A stretch of 64,000 nt of DNA. Source: an uncultured Paracoccaceae bacterium (GTDB lineage: Bacteria > Pseudomonadota > Alphaproteobacteria > Rhodobacterales > Rhodobacteraceae). The stretch spans positions 186,001-250,000 of the forward strand of contig CANLQK010000005.1 in the NCBI GenBank assembly GCA_947493255.1, written 5' to 3'. The notes below the pieces were generated by a model. That model was not told where the DNA came from. It was given only the letters and a program-made list of their open reading frames with translations, and did not search any database. Made by a program: the position numbers and the translations under genes. Positions 9,039 to 18,108 of the stretch are shown in pieces; the first letter of the stretch is position 1; every line of letters starts with the position of its first letter.

Positions 9039-9728
9039 CTAGCTTCCGAAATAGTTCTTCATCGGTTCTGGCGGCTGCGCCATGAACGCCGATGTTTCCA
9101 GCGGCACCCACGCCTTGCCGTCCACCACGCCAACAACCTCATCTGCGATCCGCACCGCGTCATTTGGATCATGGGTGACCATAATCACTGTCCGCCCTGC
9201 GGCCAATGACACCGACAGGTCCAACATCTCGTCCTTTAACGCTGGCCCTAAGGCGCTGAACGGTTCGTCCATCAGCATCACGGGCCGATCCTGCAACAAC
9301 GCCCGCACCAACGCCACGCGACTTTGCTGACCACCCGACAGACCCGCTGGCTTGCGCGTGGACAGGCCCGACAACCCAACCTGCGCTAACATATCCTCAA
9401 CACGTTCGGTCACGTCCTTTGACGGCCGCAACCCTGTGGTCAACGCAAGGCCAACGTTTTGCAACACCGTCAAATGCGGGAACAGATTGTTGTCTTGAAA
9501 CAGCATCGACACAGGCCGTCTGTCTGGCGTCTTGGCCCCTATCGCGGCCCCGTCCCACAACAACCGCCCTGCGGTTTGCGGCACGAACCCAGCGACCCCA
9601 TGCAGCAACGTCGACTTACCAGCACCTGATGGCCCGATCACGGCTGTGACCTTACCGGCTGCAACGCTCAGATCAGCGGCCAATGAAAACGCGCCTTGCG
9701 AATATACGACACCTTCAAACGTCAGCAT
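9039..9728 (-). CDS. thiQ: Thiamine ABC transporter, ATP-binding protein
   Basis: ThiQ powers thiamine or thiamine pyrophosphate import. The 229-residue ATPase has Walker A GPSGAGKST, a Q-loop (MLFQDNNLFPHLT), the signature LSGGQQSRVAL, Walker B VMLMDEPF and the switch His in MVTHD. The short length is normal for ThiQ. The start MLTFEGV at 9728 overlaps the end of thiP by 14 nt; a longer in-frame start would only add residues from thiP in another frame. Third gene of thiBPQ under the TPP riboswitch. Confidence 0.94.
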   Translation of the reverse strand: MLTFEGVVYSQGAFSLAADLSVAAGKVTAVIGPSGAGKSTLLHGVAGFVPQTAGRLLWDGAAIGAKTPDRRPVSMLFQDNNLFPHLTVLQNVGLALTTGLRPSKDVTERVEDMLAQVGLSGLSTRKPAGLSGGQQSRVALVRALLQDRPVMLMDEPFSALGPALKDEMLDLSVSLAAGRTVIMVTHDPNDAVRIADEVVGVVDGKAWVPLETSAFMAQPPEPMKNYFGS

Positions 9729-11211
9729 GGACGCGCCCTCCCTTGTCAAACACCCAGAACAGGCCCAGCGACAACACGACCAACACCAGCGCAGCACTAT
9801 ATGCGGCCTCCATCTGGTAGGCCCCCATCAACTGATACATGACCAATGGCAATGTGCCTTCCCCGGGGCGCGAAAACAACGTGATGACCCCAAGGTCCCC
9901 CATCGCCAACGCACCCGTCAGCCCCGCCGCAAACCCCATAGGGCGACGCAGCCGAGGCAGGTAAACGATCCGCCACAACGCCCAACCGCGCAAACCCAAC
10001 GATTGGCCAAGGCGCCCAAAATCCTCTCGCGCGCCCTCGATCCCAGGGCGCAGAATCCGCAACACAAACGGCAGCGACATCAACACATTCACCAACAAGG
10101 TCACCGGCAGCGCCACATCGGACGGCCGCACATAGGGCTGCACCAACAAAAATAACCCTGTGCCCAAAACCAAACCGGACACCGATATGCCCAAAAGCGA
10201 GGCCGCCTCACCAGCGCGGGTCGCCAGGGGCAACGCCAACCCGATGGTCAGAACGACAGCCGCAATCGCCACAGCAAGAGATCGTAACGTCGCCGGCCAA
10301 ATGCTCGCCGGCAAGTCCAACAACCCCGGCACCCCCGCCACCAGTATGGCTCCAAGCGGGAACAACAAAAACGCCGCCGCCGCCGCGATCCACGCCGCAT
10401 CAATGACGCGGGACCCGTCCCAGCGTTGCACCACACGGTCCAGCCCAGCGCCCAACATGTCGCCCCGCGCCAACATCAATGCAATCAAACCAGCAACACC
10501 GCCCAACACCAACTGCACCACCGCCAATGACGCGGCCTTACTCAGATCAAAATCAAACTTGAACGCTTGGTAAATCGCCAATTCCACAGTCGTCGCACGC
10601 GGCCCACCGCCCAACGTCAACGCCACCGCGAACGATCCCAAACAAATCACAAAAATCACAGCAAAGGCGCCCGGCACGATGCGTTTCAACATTGGCCATT
10701 CCAACAACCAGAACAACGGCGCGCCCAATGACGCCGCCACCTGAAACCGTTCCGACGGGATCGCAAGCCAGCCTTGCAGGATCAACCGCACCGCCAACGG
10801 CAAGTTGAAAAAAACATGGGCTAGAATGACCCCATGGGCACCGTAGATATCTAACTTCGGCACACCCAACGGTCCAAGGATTAGGTTCAGCAACCCATTG
10901 CCGCCAAACACCGCCAATAGGCCCAAGATCGCGACGATCACAGGCAGGATAAACGGCGCACCCATAATTGAAATCAGGGCTGATCGTCCCCAGAACGCCC
11001 GCCGCGCCAATGCACGTGCTACGGGCACAGCCAAAACGACGCTGATCGCCGCTGACCAAAACGCTTGCCACACCGTAAACCGCAACGCGGCCCAGTCAGC
11101 GGCAGACAGGGCGGTAATCCCACCGCCCCGCCACAACACCGCCGCCACAGGGACGATCACCGCCCCCGCAACGACGAGCGCTGCTATTATTGAGAGAGCG
11201 CGGCGCGCCAT
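9715..11211 (-). CDS. thiP: Thiamine ABC transporter, permease protein
   Basis: ThiP is a duplicated permease of about 500 residues with roughly twelve TM helices. Each half carries an EAA-like loop facing the ATPase (around EWPMLKRIVPGAFA in the first half and WRIVYLPRLRRPMGFAAG in the second). The 25-nt overlap with the end of thiB and the 14-nt overlap with thiQ indicate one tightly coupled operon. Membrane topology and neighbours support thiamine rather than iron import, although the permease family itself is shared with iron transporters. Confidence 0.93.
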   Translation of the reverse strand: MARRALSIIAALVVAGAVIVPVAAVLWRGGGITALSAADWAALRFTVWQAFWSAAISVVLAVPVARALARRAFWGRSALISIMGAPFILPVIVAILGLLAVFGGNGLLNLILGPLGVPKLDIYGAHGVILAHVFFNLPLAVRLILQGWLAIPSERFQVAASLGAPLFWLLEWPMLKRIVPGAFAVIFVICLGSFAVALTLGGGPRATTVELAIYQAFKFDFDLSKAASLAVVQLVLGGVAGLIALMLARGDMLGAGLDRVVQRWDGSRVIDAAWIAAAAAFLLFPLGAILVAGVPGLLDLPASIWPATLRSLAVAIAAVVLTIGLALPLATRAGEAASLLGISVSGLVLGTGLFLLVQPYVRPSDVALPVTLLVNVLMSLPFVLRILRPGIEGAREDFGRLGQSLGLRGWALWRIVYLPRLRRPMGFAAGLTGALAMGDLGVITLFSRPGEGTLPLVMYQLMGAYQMEAAYSAALVLVVLSLGLFWVFDKGGRVHADV

Positions 11212-12167
11212 GCTTCAATCGCTGGCTCGCGCAGTTCAGCCGCTTCATCCTCAGTGTAGAACAACACAGTTTCAGGCATCGGCAACTCTTGGAAACCTTC
11301 TGGCCACTTGTCCTCAGACAGTGCTGCGGGGAAAGACCAGTTGGTTGTCGGGATCATCGTCTGGAACTCTTCCGTCAGGATAAATGCCAAGAACTGATCA
11401 GCCAAATCGCCATTGTCTGTACCGGCCAATTTCGCGGCTGTCTCAACCATGAAATAGTGACCTTCGTCAAAGATCGCCGCAGATTTCGTCAGGTCTTCTT
11501 CTGCGATGATGTGGTAAGCTGGGGATGTTGTGTAAGACAAAACAACGTCCGCTTCACCGTCGGTGAACAACCCATATGATTCAGACCAACCTTGCGTGAC
11601 GGTCACAATCTTTGGGGCCAAACGTGCCCATGCTGCTTCGGCCTCGTCGCCGTAAACTGCGTTCACCCACAAAACCAACGCCAGACCAGAAATGGACGAC
11701 CGTGGGTCTTGGATCACAACGCGCACATCGTCAGGCGCGTTCAACAGCGCCTCAAAGCTGTCGAAACCGTCCAGCTTGGTGTTGTCATAAATGAACGCTG
11801 TGTGGCCGTAGTTGAACGGCAAGAACGTGTCGTCGTTCCATTCCAATGGCAATGTCAGCGGGGATAGGTCCAGCCCGTGGGCCGCAAACAACCCGCTGTC
11901 ACGGGCACGTTTGGACACGTCACTGTTAAAACCAATGGCAACGTCGGCTTCGGTGTTTGCACCTTCCAACAACAAACGCGGCAACAGATCGCCTGTTTGG
12001 TATTCAAGATCGCATTCACAAATCGCTTCGAACGCTTCTTCAATTGATGGGCCAGGGCCCCATTCGGACCCAAAATAGTCAGGTGCGTAAACTGTCAACA
12101 CGGGTGTTTCAGCAGCGGCAACGCTTGCACAAAACAGTCCTGCGACAGTGAGTAGAGTCTTTTGCAT
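11187..12167 (-). CDS. thiB: Thiamine ABC transporter, periplasmic substrate-binding protein
   Basis: The 326-residue binding protein captures thiamine species in the periplasm. A Sec signal peptide covers about residues 1-19 (ending VAAA-ETP). The mature part begins LTVYAPDYF and contains the family segments VAIGFNSDV, FNYGHTAFIYDNTKL, DPRSSISGLALVLWV and GWSESYGLFTDGEADVVLSY, which contribute to the ligand pocket. The ribosome site AGAGGA is close to the start. It is the first gene behind the riboswitch. Confidence 0.95.
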   Translation of the reverse strand: MQKTLLTVAGLFCASVAAAETPVLTVYAPDYFGSEWGPGPSIEEAFEAICECDLEYQTGDLLPRLLLEGANTEADVAIGFNSDVSKRARDSGLFAAHGLDLSPLTLPLEWNDDTFLPFNYGHTAFIYDNTKLDGFDSFEALLNAPDDVRVVIQDPRSSISGLALVLWVNAVYGDEAEAAWARLAPKIVTVTQGWSESYGLFTDGEADVVLSYTTSPAYHIIAEEDLTKSAAIFDEGHYFMVETAAKLAGTDNGDLADQFLAFILTEEFQTMIPTTNWSFPAALSEDKWPEGFQELPMPETVLFYTEDEAAELREPAIEAWRAALSQ

Positions 12168-12226
12168 TTCTTCATCCTCTCAATGCGCCGGACGGAGAAA
12201 GGACGGGGGCCATGCTTGACCCAGTA

Positions 12227-12309
12227 ACCTTCCCTCCGCCGGTTTTAACCGGTTCAGGTTCAACGGGTCCGCCATTTGGCATCTCAGCTTTAAAAAAGCC
12301 CCCCGAGGT
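12227..12309 (-). ncRNA. TPP riboswitch (THI element) of thiBPQ
   Basis: On the minus strand the conserved THI-box blocks appear in order: a CTCGGGG segment, CTGAGAT (pyrimidine pocket), ACCCGTTGAACCTGAACCGG (pyrophosphate arm), and GGAGGGAAGGT closing P1 with the upstream ACCT. It lies 60 nt before the thiB start. No clean terminator with a T-run is visible between aptamer and start codon, so control by masking the ribosome site is more likely than by transcription termination; that is inference. Confidence 0.94.
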
Positions 12310-12385
12310 GAGGACTCACCTAGAACAAATGCCCCAAATGAGCAAGTTCGCAGTGGATTTTTGCGCACTTTTCAGGTATGCTTAA

Positions 12386-12610
12386 CCTATATCCAAAATC
12401 GTAAAGAAAGGGGGTTCCGTTGGGGGAACACGTATAGTCATTTTATGCCTAGAGCTTGGCTTTGTTTGGCTCATTTACTTTGGTTTCGGTATCGCCACAT
12501 CCCACGACATGCCTGTCTGGTTGACCGCATTTATGGTCCTGATGGTCGATCGAACCGTTACATTCATCACAACACACGCCAAAGATCGACGTGACCGTTT
12601 GCGGGAATAG
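12386..12610 (+). CDS. Possible small membrane protein upstream of aroC (start uncertain)
   Basis: The frame is open for 74 codons up to the TAG at 12608. Its translation looks like a real protein: two hydrophobic stretches, VILCLELGFVWLIYFGFGIA and VWLTAFMVLMVDRTVTFITT, then the charged tail HAKDRRDRLRE. The first in-frame ATG (12509) would cut off the first helix. No ATG, GTG or TTG precedes the first helix, so translation would need a rare start (for example ATA or ATT at about 12434-12440, behind AAAGAAAGGGGG) or the gene has lost its start. It ends 54 nt before aroC. Function unknown. Confidence 0.45.
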   Translation, partial: PISKIVKKGGSVGGTRIVILCLELGFVWLIYFGFGIATSHDMPVWLTAFMVLMVDRTVTFITTHAKDRRDRLRE

Positions 12611-12664
12611 CTTGGCAACCGCGCCGCCCGTGTTTATGCACGGCCCGTTATCAGGAGCACCCCA

Positions 12665-13771
12665 ATGAGCATGAACAGCTACGGTCATCTATTTCGCGTC
12701 ACCACTTGGGGTGAAAGCCACGGGCCTGCCTTAGGCGCAACCGTCGACGGGTGCCCTCCCGGTGTGTCCCTCACGGCGCCTATGATCCAACAGTGGCTTG
12801 ATAAACGTCGCCCCGGTCAGAACAAGATGACGACACAGCGCAACGAGCCTGATGCGGTCGAAATTCTGTCCGGTGTATTTGACGACACAACAACCGGCAC
12901 GCCCATTCAGTTGATGATCAAAAACACCGATCAGCGGTCCAAAGATTACGGCGATATCGCCAACACCTTCCGGCCCGGTCACGCCGACATCACCTATCAC
13001 CAAAAATATGGCCTACGCGACTATCGCGGCGGTGGCCGTTCATCCGCCCGCGAAACTGCCGCCCGTGTGGCCGCAGGCGGCGTTGCGCGCGAGGCAATCA
13101 AAGCCATCGCACCTAACGTCGAAATCAAAGGCTACATGGTACAGATGGGCGAAAAGCACATCGACCGTGACCGGTTCGATTGGGACGCCATCGATGGCAA
13201 TGATTTCTGGTGCCCCGATGCACAGGCCGTTCCTGAATGGACAGACTACCTCAATTGGCTGCGCAAAGACGATCATAACTCCGTCGGCGCGATGATCGAA
13301 GTTGTGGCGCGCAACGTCCCCGCAGGCATCGGCGCGCCCGTTTACAACAAACTAGACACTGATCTGTCTGCCGCCATGATGTCGATCAACGCGGTCAAAG
13401 GCGTGGAAATCGGCGAAGGCATGGCCGCAGCCGCCCTCACAGGGCGCGCGAACGCTGATGAAATCTTCATGGGGAACGACGGACAACCGGTTTACTCCTC
13501 CAACCACGCTGGTGGCATTTTGGGTGGCATTAGCACTGGCCAAGACATCGTCGTGCGCTTTGCTGTGAAACCCACCTCCTCGATCCTCAGCCCACGCGCC
13601 TCTATCCGCATGGACGGCTCCCCAACAGAAGTCGTCACCAAGGGTCGCCATGATCCGTGCGTCGGCATCCGTGCTGTTCCGGTGGGCGAGGCGATGATGG
13701 CTGCTGTGATCCTCGATCACATGTTGTTGGATCGCGGCCAAACCGGCGGAGTGCGCGGCACTATCGGCTAG
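12665..13771 (+). CDS. aroC: Chorismate synthase
   Basis: AroC makes chorismate from 5-enolpyruvylshikimate-3-phosphate using reduced FMN and is the last step of the shikimate pathway. The 368-residue protein has the family signatures GESHGPALG, the RPGHAD and [17 protein letters not shown] segments, and the C-terminal [24 protein letters not shown] lies before the first ATG; a second ATG (MNSYGH) two codons later is also possible. The 3' end overlaps the convergent EamA gene by 11 nt, so no terminator separates them. Confidence 0.97.
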   Translation: MSMNSYGHLFRVTTWGESHGPALGATVDGCPPGVSLTAPMIQQWLDKRRPGQNKMTTQRNEPDAVEILSGVFDDTTTGTPIQLMIKNTDQRSKDYGDIANTFRPGHADITYHQKYGLRDYRGGGRSSARETAARVAAGGVAREAIKAIAPNVEIKGYMVQMGEKHIDRDRFDWDAIDGNDFWCPDAQAVPEWTDYLNWLRKDDHNSVGAMIEVVARNVPAGIGAPVYNKLDTDLSAAMMSINAVKGVEIGEGMAAAALTGRANADEIFMGNDGQPVYSSNHAGGILGGISTGQDIVVRFAVKPTSSILSPRASIRMDGSPTEVVTKGRHDPCVGIRAVPVGEAMMAAVILDHMLLDRGQTGGVRGTIG

Positions 13772-14639
13772 CCTGTTTGCTCAATTGAACCGCCAGAATA
13801 CCGGCGGTGATGATCAATACGCCAACGATATCCATCGCGCCCAACTCTTCGCCCAATAACAGGGCCGCAATGCTGACCCCGAAGAATGGCGTGAGAAAAT
13901 GGAACACCGCCGCAGGTGTCGCACCAATACGGTCCACCAGCATAAACCAGATCAAAGTAGCCCCGAGCCCCGGCACAAAGACGGTGTAGGCAAACGCGAC
14001 AGCCAACTGCCAGCTCCACGTCACCTCAAAGGTTTCAAGCGCCAAAGCTGGCACAGCGACGAACGCTGCCCCAACCAGCATCTGTAGCCCGACAACCATC
14101 ATAAAGTTTCCGCCCGTCGAGGCGCCCCTCACGGCCAGTGTGGCAACCGTCAGGGACAAAACACTAATTCCGCACAGCGTCAGCCCAAATAGATCAACAC
14201 CGCCCTGCAATCGCGCGCCCATGATCATCGCGACGCCAACAAATCCAATACACAGCCCCAACACGCCAAGCGGGCGTAGTGTTTCTTTAAAAACCAACCA
14301 GCTTGCAACTGCCACCAGCAACGGCATCGTTGACGCAACGATCGTCGCCAACGACGCCTCGACCGTTTGCATCGCGACAAAATTCAAACCCAAATAAAGC
14401 GCGTTCTGCGTGACACCAAACACCACCACCGCAATCCACTGGCCCCGTGTCAGGTGCCACGATTGCCCCATAGCCCGTGCGATCACGACACCAATGATAC
14501 CCGACAACAAAAACCGAAACGTCAGCGCGTAGAACGGCGGCGCGTATTGCACAATCACCCGTGCCGACGTGAATGCAGACGCCCAGATAATCCCAAACGT
14601 GATTCCCATCAGGATCGCTTTGTTGTCGAACTTCACCAT
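13761..14639 (-). CDS. EamA/DMT-family transporter
   Basis: This 292-residue membrane protein has ten predicted TM helices in two repeated EamA domains (about residues 10-140 and 150-290). The substrate is not predictable from sequence; the family exports metabolites such as amino acids. I use the ATG at 14639 with AGAAAG before it; a GTG at 14666 would add nine polar residues. It is convergent with aroC and has no obvious operon partner. Confidence 0.88.
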   Translation of the reverse strand: MVKFDNKAILMGITFGIIWASAFTSARVIVQYAPPFYALTFRFLLSGIIGVVIARAMGQSWHLTRGQWIAVVVFGVTQNALYLGLNFVAMQTVEASLATIVASTMPLLVAVASWLVFKETLRPLGVLGLCIGFVGVAMIMGARLQGGVDLFGLTLCGISVLSLTVATLAVRGASTGGNFMMVVGLQMLVGAAFVAVPALALETFEVTWSWQLAVAFAYTVFVPGLGATLIWFMLVDRIGATPAAVFHFLTPFFGVSIAALLLGEELGAMDIVGVLIITAGILAVQLSKQASR

Positions 14640-14711
14640 ATCTGGGCTTTCTACTAATTCTCGCACATTGCTGACACGACGCGGTCAGCAGGTCCATGAT
14701 AGGCACGTGTA

Positions 14712-15176
14712 ATGATACAAAGTAATCCAACAGATCTCGCTGCAACACTTGCTCAACGTTTCAATGGAACCATCATGGTAGAAGCGTGGGGTGAAACGTC
14801 GCTGTTTTATAACCCCGGCAATCAACTGCCACGAGGTGTCTATTTCGCCACCGTAAAATCCAAAGACGGGGACAATGATCGCGCTTCAAATCTAAATCGT
14901 GATAGCGTTTTCCGACTTAACATCGGCACAACAAAACCTCTCTTCCTTGAAAGGTTTGGTCCCCCACCACCTCGGCCTGCAAAGGGCATGCATATAGAGG
15001 GAAGCTGGGACTTCACAGCACTAGACCGCCTCACTCCACACCCCGTCTACGGTTGGATGTCGTGGGTCTCTATTCTAAACCCCAGCGAAGCATCGATGAT
15101 CGATCTGGAACCGTTGCTCGACGCCGCTTACCAAAAAGCCGTCACAGCTTTCGACAAACGCATCGCCAAACTTTAA
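14712..15176 (+). CDS. DUF6194 family protein
   Basis: The 154-residue soluble protein carries what I recognise as DUF6194 features: EAWGETSLFYNPG, LPRGVYFATVKSKDGDNDRASNL, then VFRLNIG and HPVYGWMSWVSILNPS. No signal peptide or TM helix is visible. The family has no established function. The gene stands alone between a divergent EamA transporter and a convergent HU gene, so context gives no clue. Confidence 0.75.
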   Translation: MIQSNPTDLAATLAQRFNGTIMVEAWGETSLFYNPGNQLPRGVYFATVKSKDGDNDRASNLNRDSVFRLNIGTTKPLFLERFGPPPPRPAKGMHIEGSWDFTALDRLTPHPVYGWMSWVSILNPSEASMIDLEPLLDAAYQKAVTAFDKRIAKL

Positions 15177-15180
15177 AACG

Positions 15181-15212
15181 CAAAAGGGCCGCCCTACGAG
15201 GCGACCCTTTCT
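15181..15212. terminator. Bidirectional terminator between the DUF6194 and HU genes
   Basis: AAAGGG-CCGCC pairs with GGCGACCCTTT, leaving one mismatch, around a CTACGA loop. The flanking A and T residues suit both directions, and the element lies between two convergent gene ends. Confidence 0.7.
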
Positions 15213-15233
15213 AATCCGAAGATTGCGGAACGA

Positions 15234-15524
15234 TTAGCCGTTCACGCTGTCTTTCAGTGCTTTCGCGATTGTCATTTTAACAACCTTGTCAGCTTCTTTT
15301 TTGATCTGCTCACCAGTTGCTGGGTTGCGAACCATACGCTCTGGGCGCTCACGGCAATAGATTTTGCCTACGCCTGGAAGTGTAACAGCGCCACCGCCGG
15401 AAACTTCGCGTGTGATCAGACCAGTGATCGCGTCCAAAGCCGCAGAAGCGGATTTTTTGTCAGTGCCCATATCGTCGGCCAGAGCTGCGACCAGTTGTGT
15501 CTTGGTCATTGGTTTCGTCGCCAT
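15234..15524 (-). CDS. HU family DNA-binding protein
   Basis: This 96-residue nucleoid protein has the HU/IHF fold: KTQLVAALADDMGTDKKSA, then a short beta arm region RERPERMVRNPATGEQIKKEA in which RNPATGE is the DNA-intercalating signature, and a closing helix. It should bend and compact DNA. The ribosome site GAGGAG lies 9 nt before the start. The sequence is HU-like rather than an IHF subunit, though this class is often annotated ambiguously in Rhodobacteraceae. Confidence 0.95.
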   Translation of the reverse strand: MATKPMTKTQLVAALADDMGTDKKSASAALDAITGLITREVSGGGAVTLPGVGKIYCRERPERMVRNPATGEQIKKEADKVVKMTIAKALKDSVNG

Positions 15525-15573
15525 TTTAATTCTCCTCGTTCTGCCCGTTGTCTTGGGGGCTTATTGCTCAGCT

Positions 15574-15602
15574 ATTAAACTGTATGTGGCTATGTTCCAC
15601 AA
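15574..15602 (-). promoter_or_regulatory. Sigma-70 type promoter of the HU gene
   Basis: On the minus strand TTGTGG (15602-15597) is followed after exactly 17 nt by TTTAAT (15579-15574), which matches the -10 consensus at five of six positions. The start codon lies 49 nt downstream. Confidence 0.55.
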
Positions 15603-15667
15603 CGGTTTGTGCAACTTTACAAGTGAAAAACTGCATATTGTGGGCGAATTTGCCGTTTTTGGCCAAA

Positions 15668-17146
15668 TTAAAGGAACGCGGTTTCCTCAAATGACCGTAA
15701 TTTCCGGCTGTGAATACGTTCAAGCGGCATTTCCCGTAACCGCTCCATCGCACGAATTCCAATCATCAAATGCCGTGAAACTTGCGTTTTATAGAAATCC
15801 GACGCCATGCCCGGCAGCTTCAGTTCGCCGTGCAATGGCTTGTCTGACACACACAGCAATGTCCCATACGGAACGCGGAATCTGAACCCGTTGGCGGCAA
15901 TCGTCGCGCTTTCCATATCCAACCCAACAGCACGTGACTGCGACAAACGTTGCACTGGGCCGTCTTGGTCACGCAGCTCCCAGTTCCGGTTATCAATAGT
16001 CGCCACAGTACCCGTCCGCATGATGCGCTTCAGCTCGTACCCTTCCAACTTCGTTACCGATGCCACAGCTTCTTCTAATGCGATCTGGATCTCTGCCAAC
16101 GCTGGGATCGGCATCCAAACTGGCAAATCGTCATCCAGTACGTGGTCTTCACGCAAATACCCGTGAGCCAACACGAAATCGCCCAACCGCTGGCTATTAC
16201 GCAACCCAGCACAGTGCCCCACCATCAACCACGCGTGTGGCCGGAGAACCGCAATATGGTCGGTCGCCGTTTTCGCATTTGACGGGCCCACACCAATGTT
16301 CACCAACGTAATCCCGCTGCCGTCTTCACGGCACAAATGGTACGTCGGCATCTGTGGCATCTTTGCGGGCGCATCCAATACGGCATCTGCATCCGTGATC
16401 ACCTGATTGCCAGTCGACACAAACGACGTGTAACCACTGTCAGGGTCAGCCAACATCTTGCGCCCGTATGCCTCAAACTCTTCCACGTAGAACTGGTAGT
16501 TCGTGAACAAGACGTGGTTTTGGAAATGCTCGGCACTGGTCGCGGTATAGTGCTGCAGGCGCGCCAGCGAATAGTCGATCCTCTGTGCCGTAAAGGGCGC
16601 CAAAGGTTTGGACCCATCTTCGTTGTGAAAATCGATTCCGTTCACAATGTCATCGTTCGTCGTGGCTAAATCAGGCACATCAAACACGTCCCGCAATGTG
16701 AACTGTAACGCACCTTCTTGGGGCACAGCCACTTCGCCTGACACCGCAAAATGAACTGGCATCGGCGTATCAGAAACACCGATCACGACCGGCTCGTCAT
16801 GGTTTTCGATCAGCAATTGAATTTGCTGTTCCAAATACCCTGCAAACAAATCTGGCCGCGTGACCGTGGTCGAATATGTTCCGGGGCCTGCGACGTGACC
16901 AAAACTCAAACGCGAATCCGTTTGGGCAAAGGTCGACGTCCGAATGCGAATTTCGGGGTAGAACGCCCGAAACCGTGTGTCAGGGCGCGCGCCAACAACG
17001 TTCTTCGAAAACGTATCGGTCAAAAACTCGACAGCAATCTTGTACAGGTCTTGCAGGCGTGTAACCGCAGCGGCGGGGTCGCGAAACTCTGTTGCGTCCG
17101 GCACGTCCGGCGACACAACTGGTAAGTGAGCATCTGATGGAATCAT
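15668..17146 (-). CDS. amn: AMP nucleosidase
   Basis: Amn hydrolyses AMP to adenine and ribose 5-phosphate and helps control adenylate pools. The 492-residue length matches the family (about 485). The N-terminal regulatory domain covers roughly residues 1-180, and the catalytic nucleoside phosphorylase-like domain follows, with VNIGVGPSNAKT, RPHAWLMVGHCAGLR and AVGLDMESATIAANG, which holds the Glu that contacts ribose. AAAGGGAGG precedes the ATG. A terminator-like hairpin lies in its leader, which suggests regulated transcription. Confidence 0.95.
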   Translation of the reverse strand: MIPSDAHLPVVSPDVPDATEFRDPAAAVTRLQDLYKIAVEFLTDTFSKNVVGARPDTRFRAFYPEIRIRTSTFAQTDSRLSFGHVAGPGTYSTTVTRPDLFAGYLEQQIQLLIENHDEPVVIGVSDTPMPVHFAVSGEVAVPQEGALQFTLRDVFDVPDLATTNDDIVNGIDFHNEDGSKPLAPFTAQRIDYSLARLQHYTATSAEHFQNHVLFTNYQFYVEEFEAYGRKMLADPDSGYTSFVSTGNQVITDADAVLDAPAKMPQMPTYHLCREDGSGITLVNIGVGPSNAKTATDHIAVLRPHAWLMVGHCAGLRNSQRLGDFVLAHGYLREDHVLDDDLPVWMPIPALAEIQIALEEAVASVTKLEGYELKRIMRTGTVATIDNRNWELRDQDGPVQRLSQSRAVGLDMESATIAANGFRFRVPYGTLLCVSDKPLHGELKLPGMASDFYKTQVSRHLMIGIRAMERLREMPLERIHSRKLRSFEETAFL

Positions 17147-17188
17147 GGAGTTTGCCTCCCTTTCTTATTGCTTACGTACATTCTGAAC

Positions 17189-17216
17189 AAAAAACGCCGC
17201 AGTCTAACTGGCGGCG
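17189..17216 (-). terminator. Terminator-like hairpin in the amn leader (candidate attenuator)
   Basis: On the minus strand CGCCG and CAGT pair with ACTG and CGGCG around a TAG loop, with one bulged C, and the stem runs straight into six T. This is the arrangement of an intrinsic terminator. It lies 43 nt upstream of the amn start codon and points into amn. No other minus-strand gene lies directly upstream, so it would end the leader transcript of amn itself. The sensor is unknown. Confidence 0.6.
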
Positions 17217-17352
17217 GGATATCAGGATGTCGTGTATTTTTCATGACTGAATGTGGCACCGCTCTTGCTATTGTTCAAGACCTGCATCAGCGTCGTATTC
17301 AGGCAAGCCATGTCGTAAATTTTGGTTCAATGGTGTGAAAAGAGGAGGCCGC

Positions 17353-18108
17353 ATGAACGTTTCTCAACTTCAGACAAACATCGACCACTGGAACGAACGT
17401 GTCGATCTGGCTGCGGCATTCCGTTGGACCGCGCGACTGAATATGCATGAAGGTGTGGCAAACCATTTTAGCTTTGCCGTCAATAATGACGGCACGCAGT
17501 TCCTTATGAACCCCAACCAAATGCATTTCGCGCGTATCAAAGCGTCTGACATGCTGTTGGTTGATGCAAACGACCCAAGCACGCTGTCAGGCCCAAACGC
17601 GCCCGACCCTACCGCATGGGGCCTGCATGGCGGCATTCACCGACACTGCCCACATGCCCGCTGTGCGATGCATGTTCATTCCATTCACGCGACCGTTCTT
17701 GCCTCGTTAGCAGACAGCTCATTGCCGCCCATCGACCAAAATTGCGCAACGTTCTTTAACCGCTATGTCATCGATGATGGCTACGGCGGTTTGGCATTCG
17801 AAGAAGAAGGCGAACGCTGTGCCGCTTTGCTGACCGACCCCAAAAAGAAGGTCATGATCATGGGCAACCACGGCGTCATGATTATTGGCGATACTGTCGC
17901 TGAAACCTTCAACCGGCTTTATTATTTCGAACGCGCCGCAGAAACTTACATCCGTGCCCTTCAAACCGGCCAGCCCCTGCGCATCTTGCCCGATGACATC
18001 GCCGAAAAAACCGCCCAAGAACTCGAAGACTATCCAGAACAAGACGTACGCCACCTTGCCGAATTAAAGGCAATTTTGGATGAAGAAGGGTCTAACTATG
18101 CCCATTGA
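17353..18108 (+). CDS. Class II aldolase/adducin family protein
   Basis: The 251-residue protein has the class II aldolase fold: ARLNMHEGVANHFS near the start, GLHGGIHR, the metal-binding HVHSIHATV (two His) and the third His in GNHGVMI. Such proteins are Zn-dependent sugar-phosphate aldolases or epimerases, and many roles are known, so the substrate is left open. The very strong ribosome site GAGGAGG supports ATG 17353. The stop overlaps the start of the hydroxylase-like gene that follows. Confidence 0.85.
   Translation: MNVSQLQTNIDHWNERVDLAAAFRWTARLNMHEGVANHFSFAVNNDGTQFLMNPNQMHFARIKASDMLLVDANDPSTLSGPNAPDPTAWGLHGGIHRHCPHARCAMHVHSIHATVLASLADSSLPPIDQNCATFFNRYVIDDGYGGLAFEEEGERCAALLTDPKKKVMIMGNHGVMIIGDTVAETFNRLYYFERAAETYIRALQTGQPLRILPDDIAEKTAQELEDYPEQDVRHLAELKAILDEEGSNYAH

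Noticed and set aside
12361-12594. 77-codon plus-strand frame in the region before aroC, starting MRTFQVCLT
   Set aside because: Its translation is rich in His, Arg and Trp and lacks protein-like character, whereas a different frame of the same DNA reads as a two-helix membrane protein.
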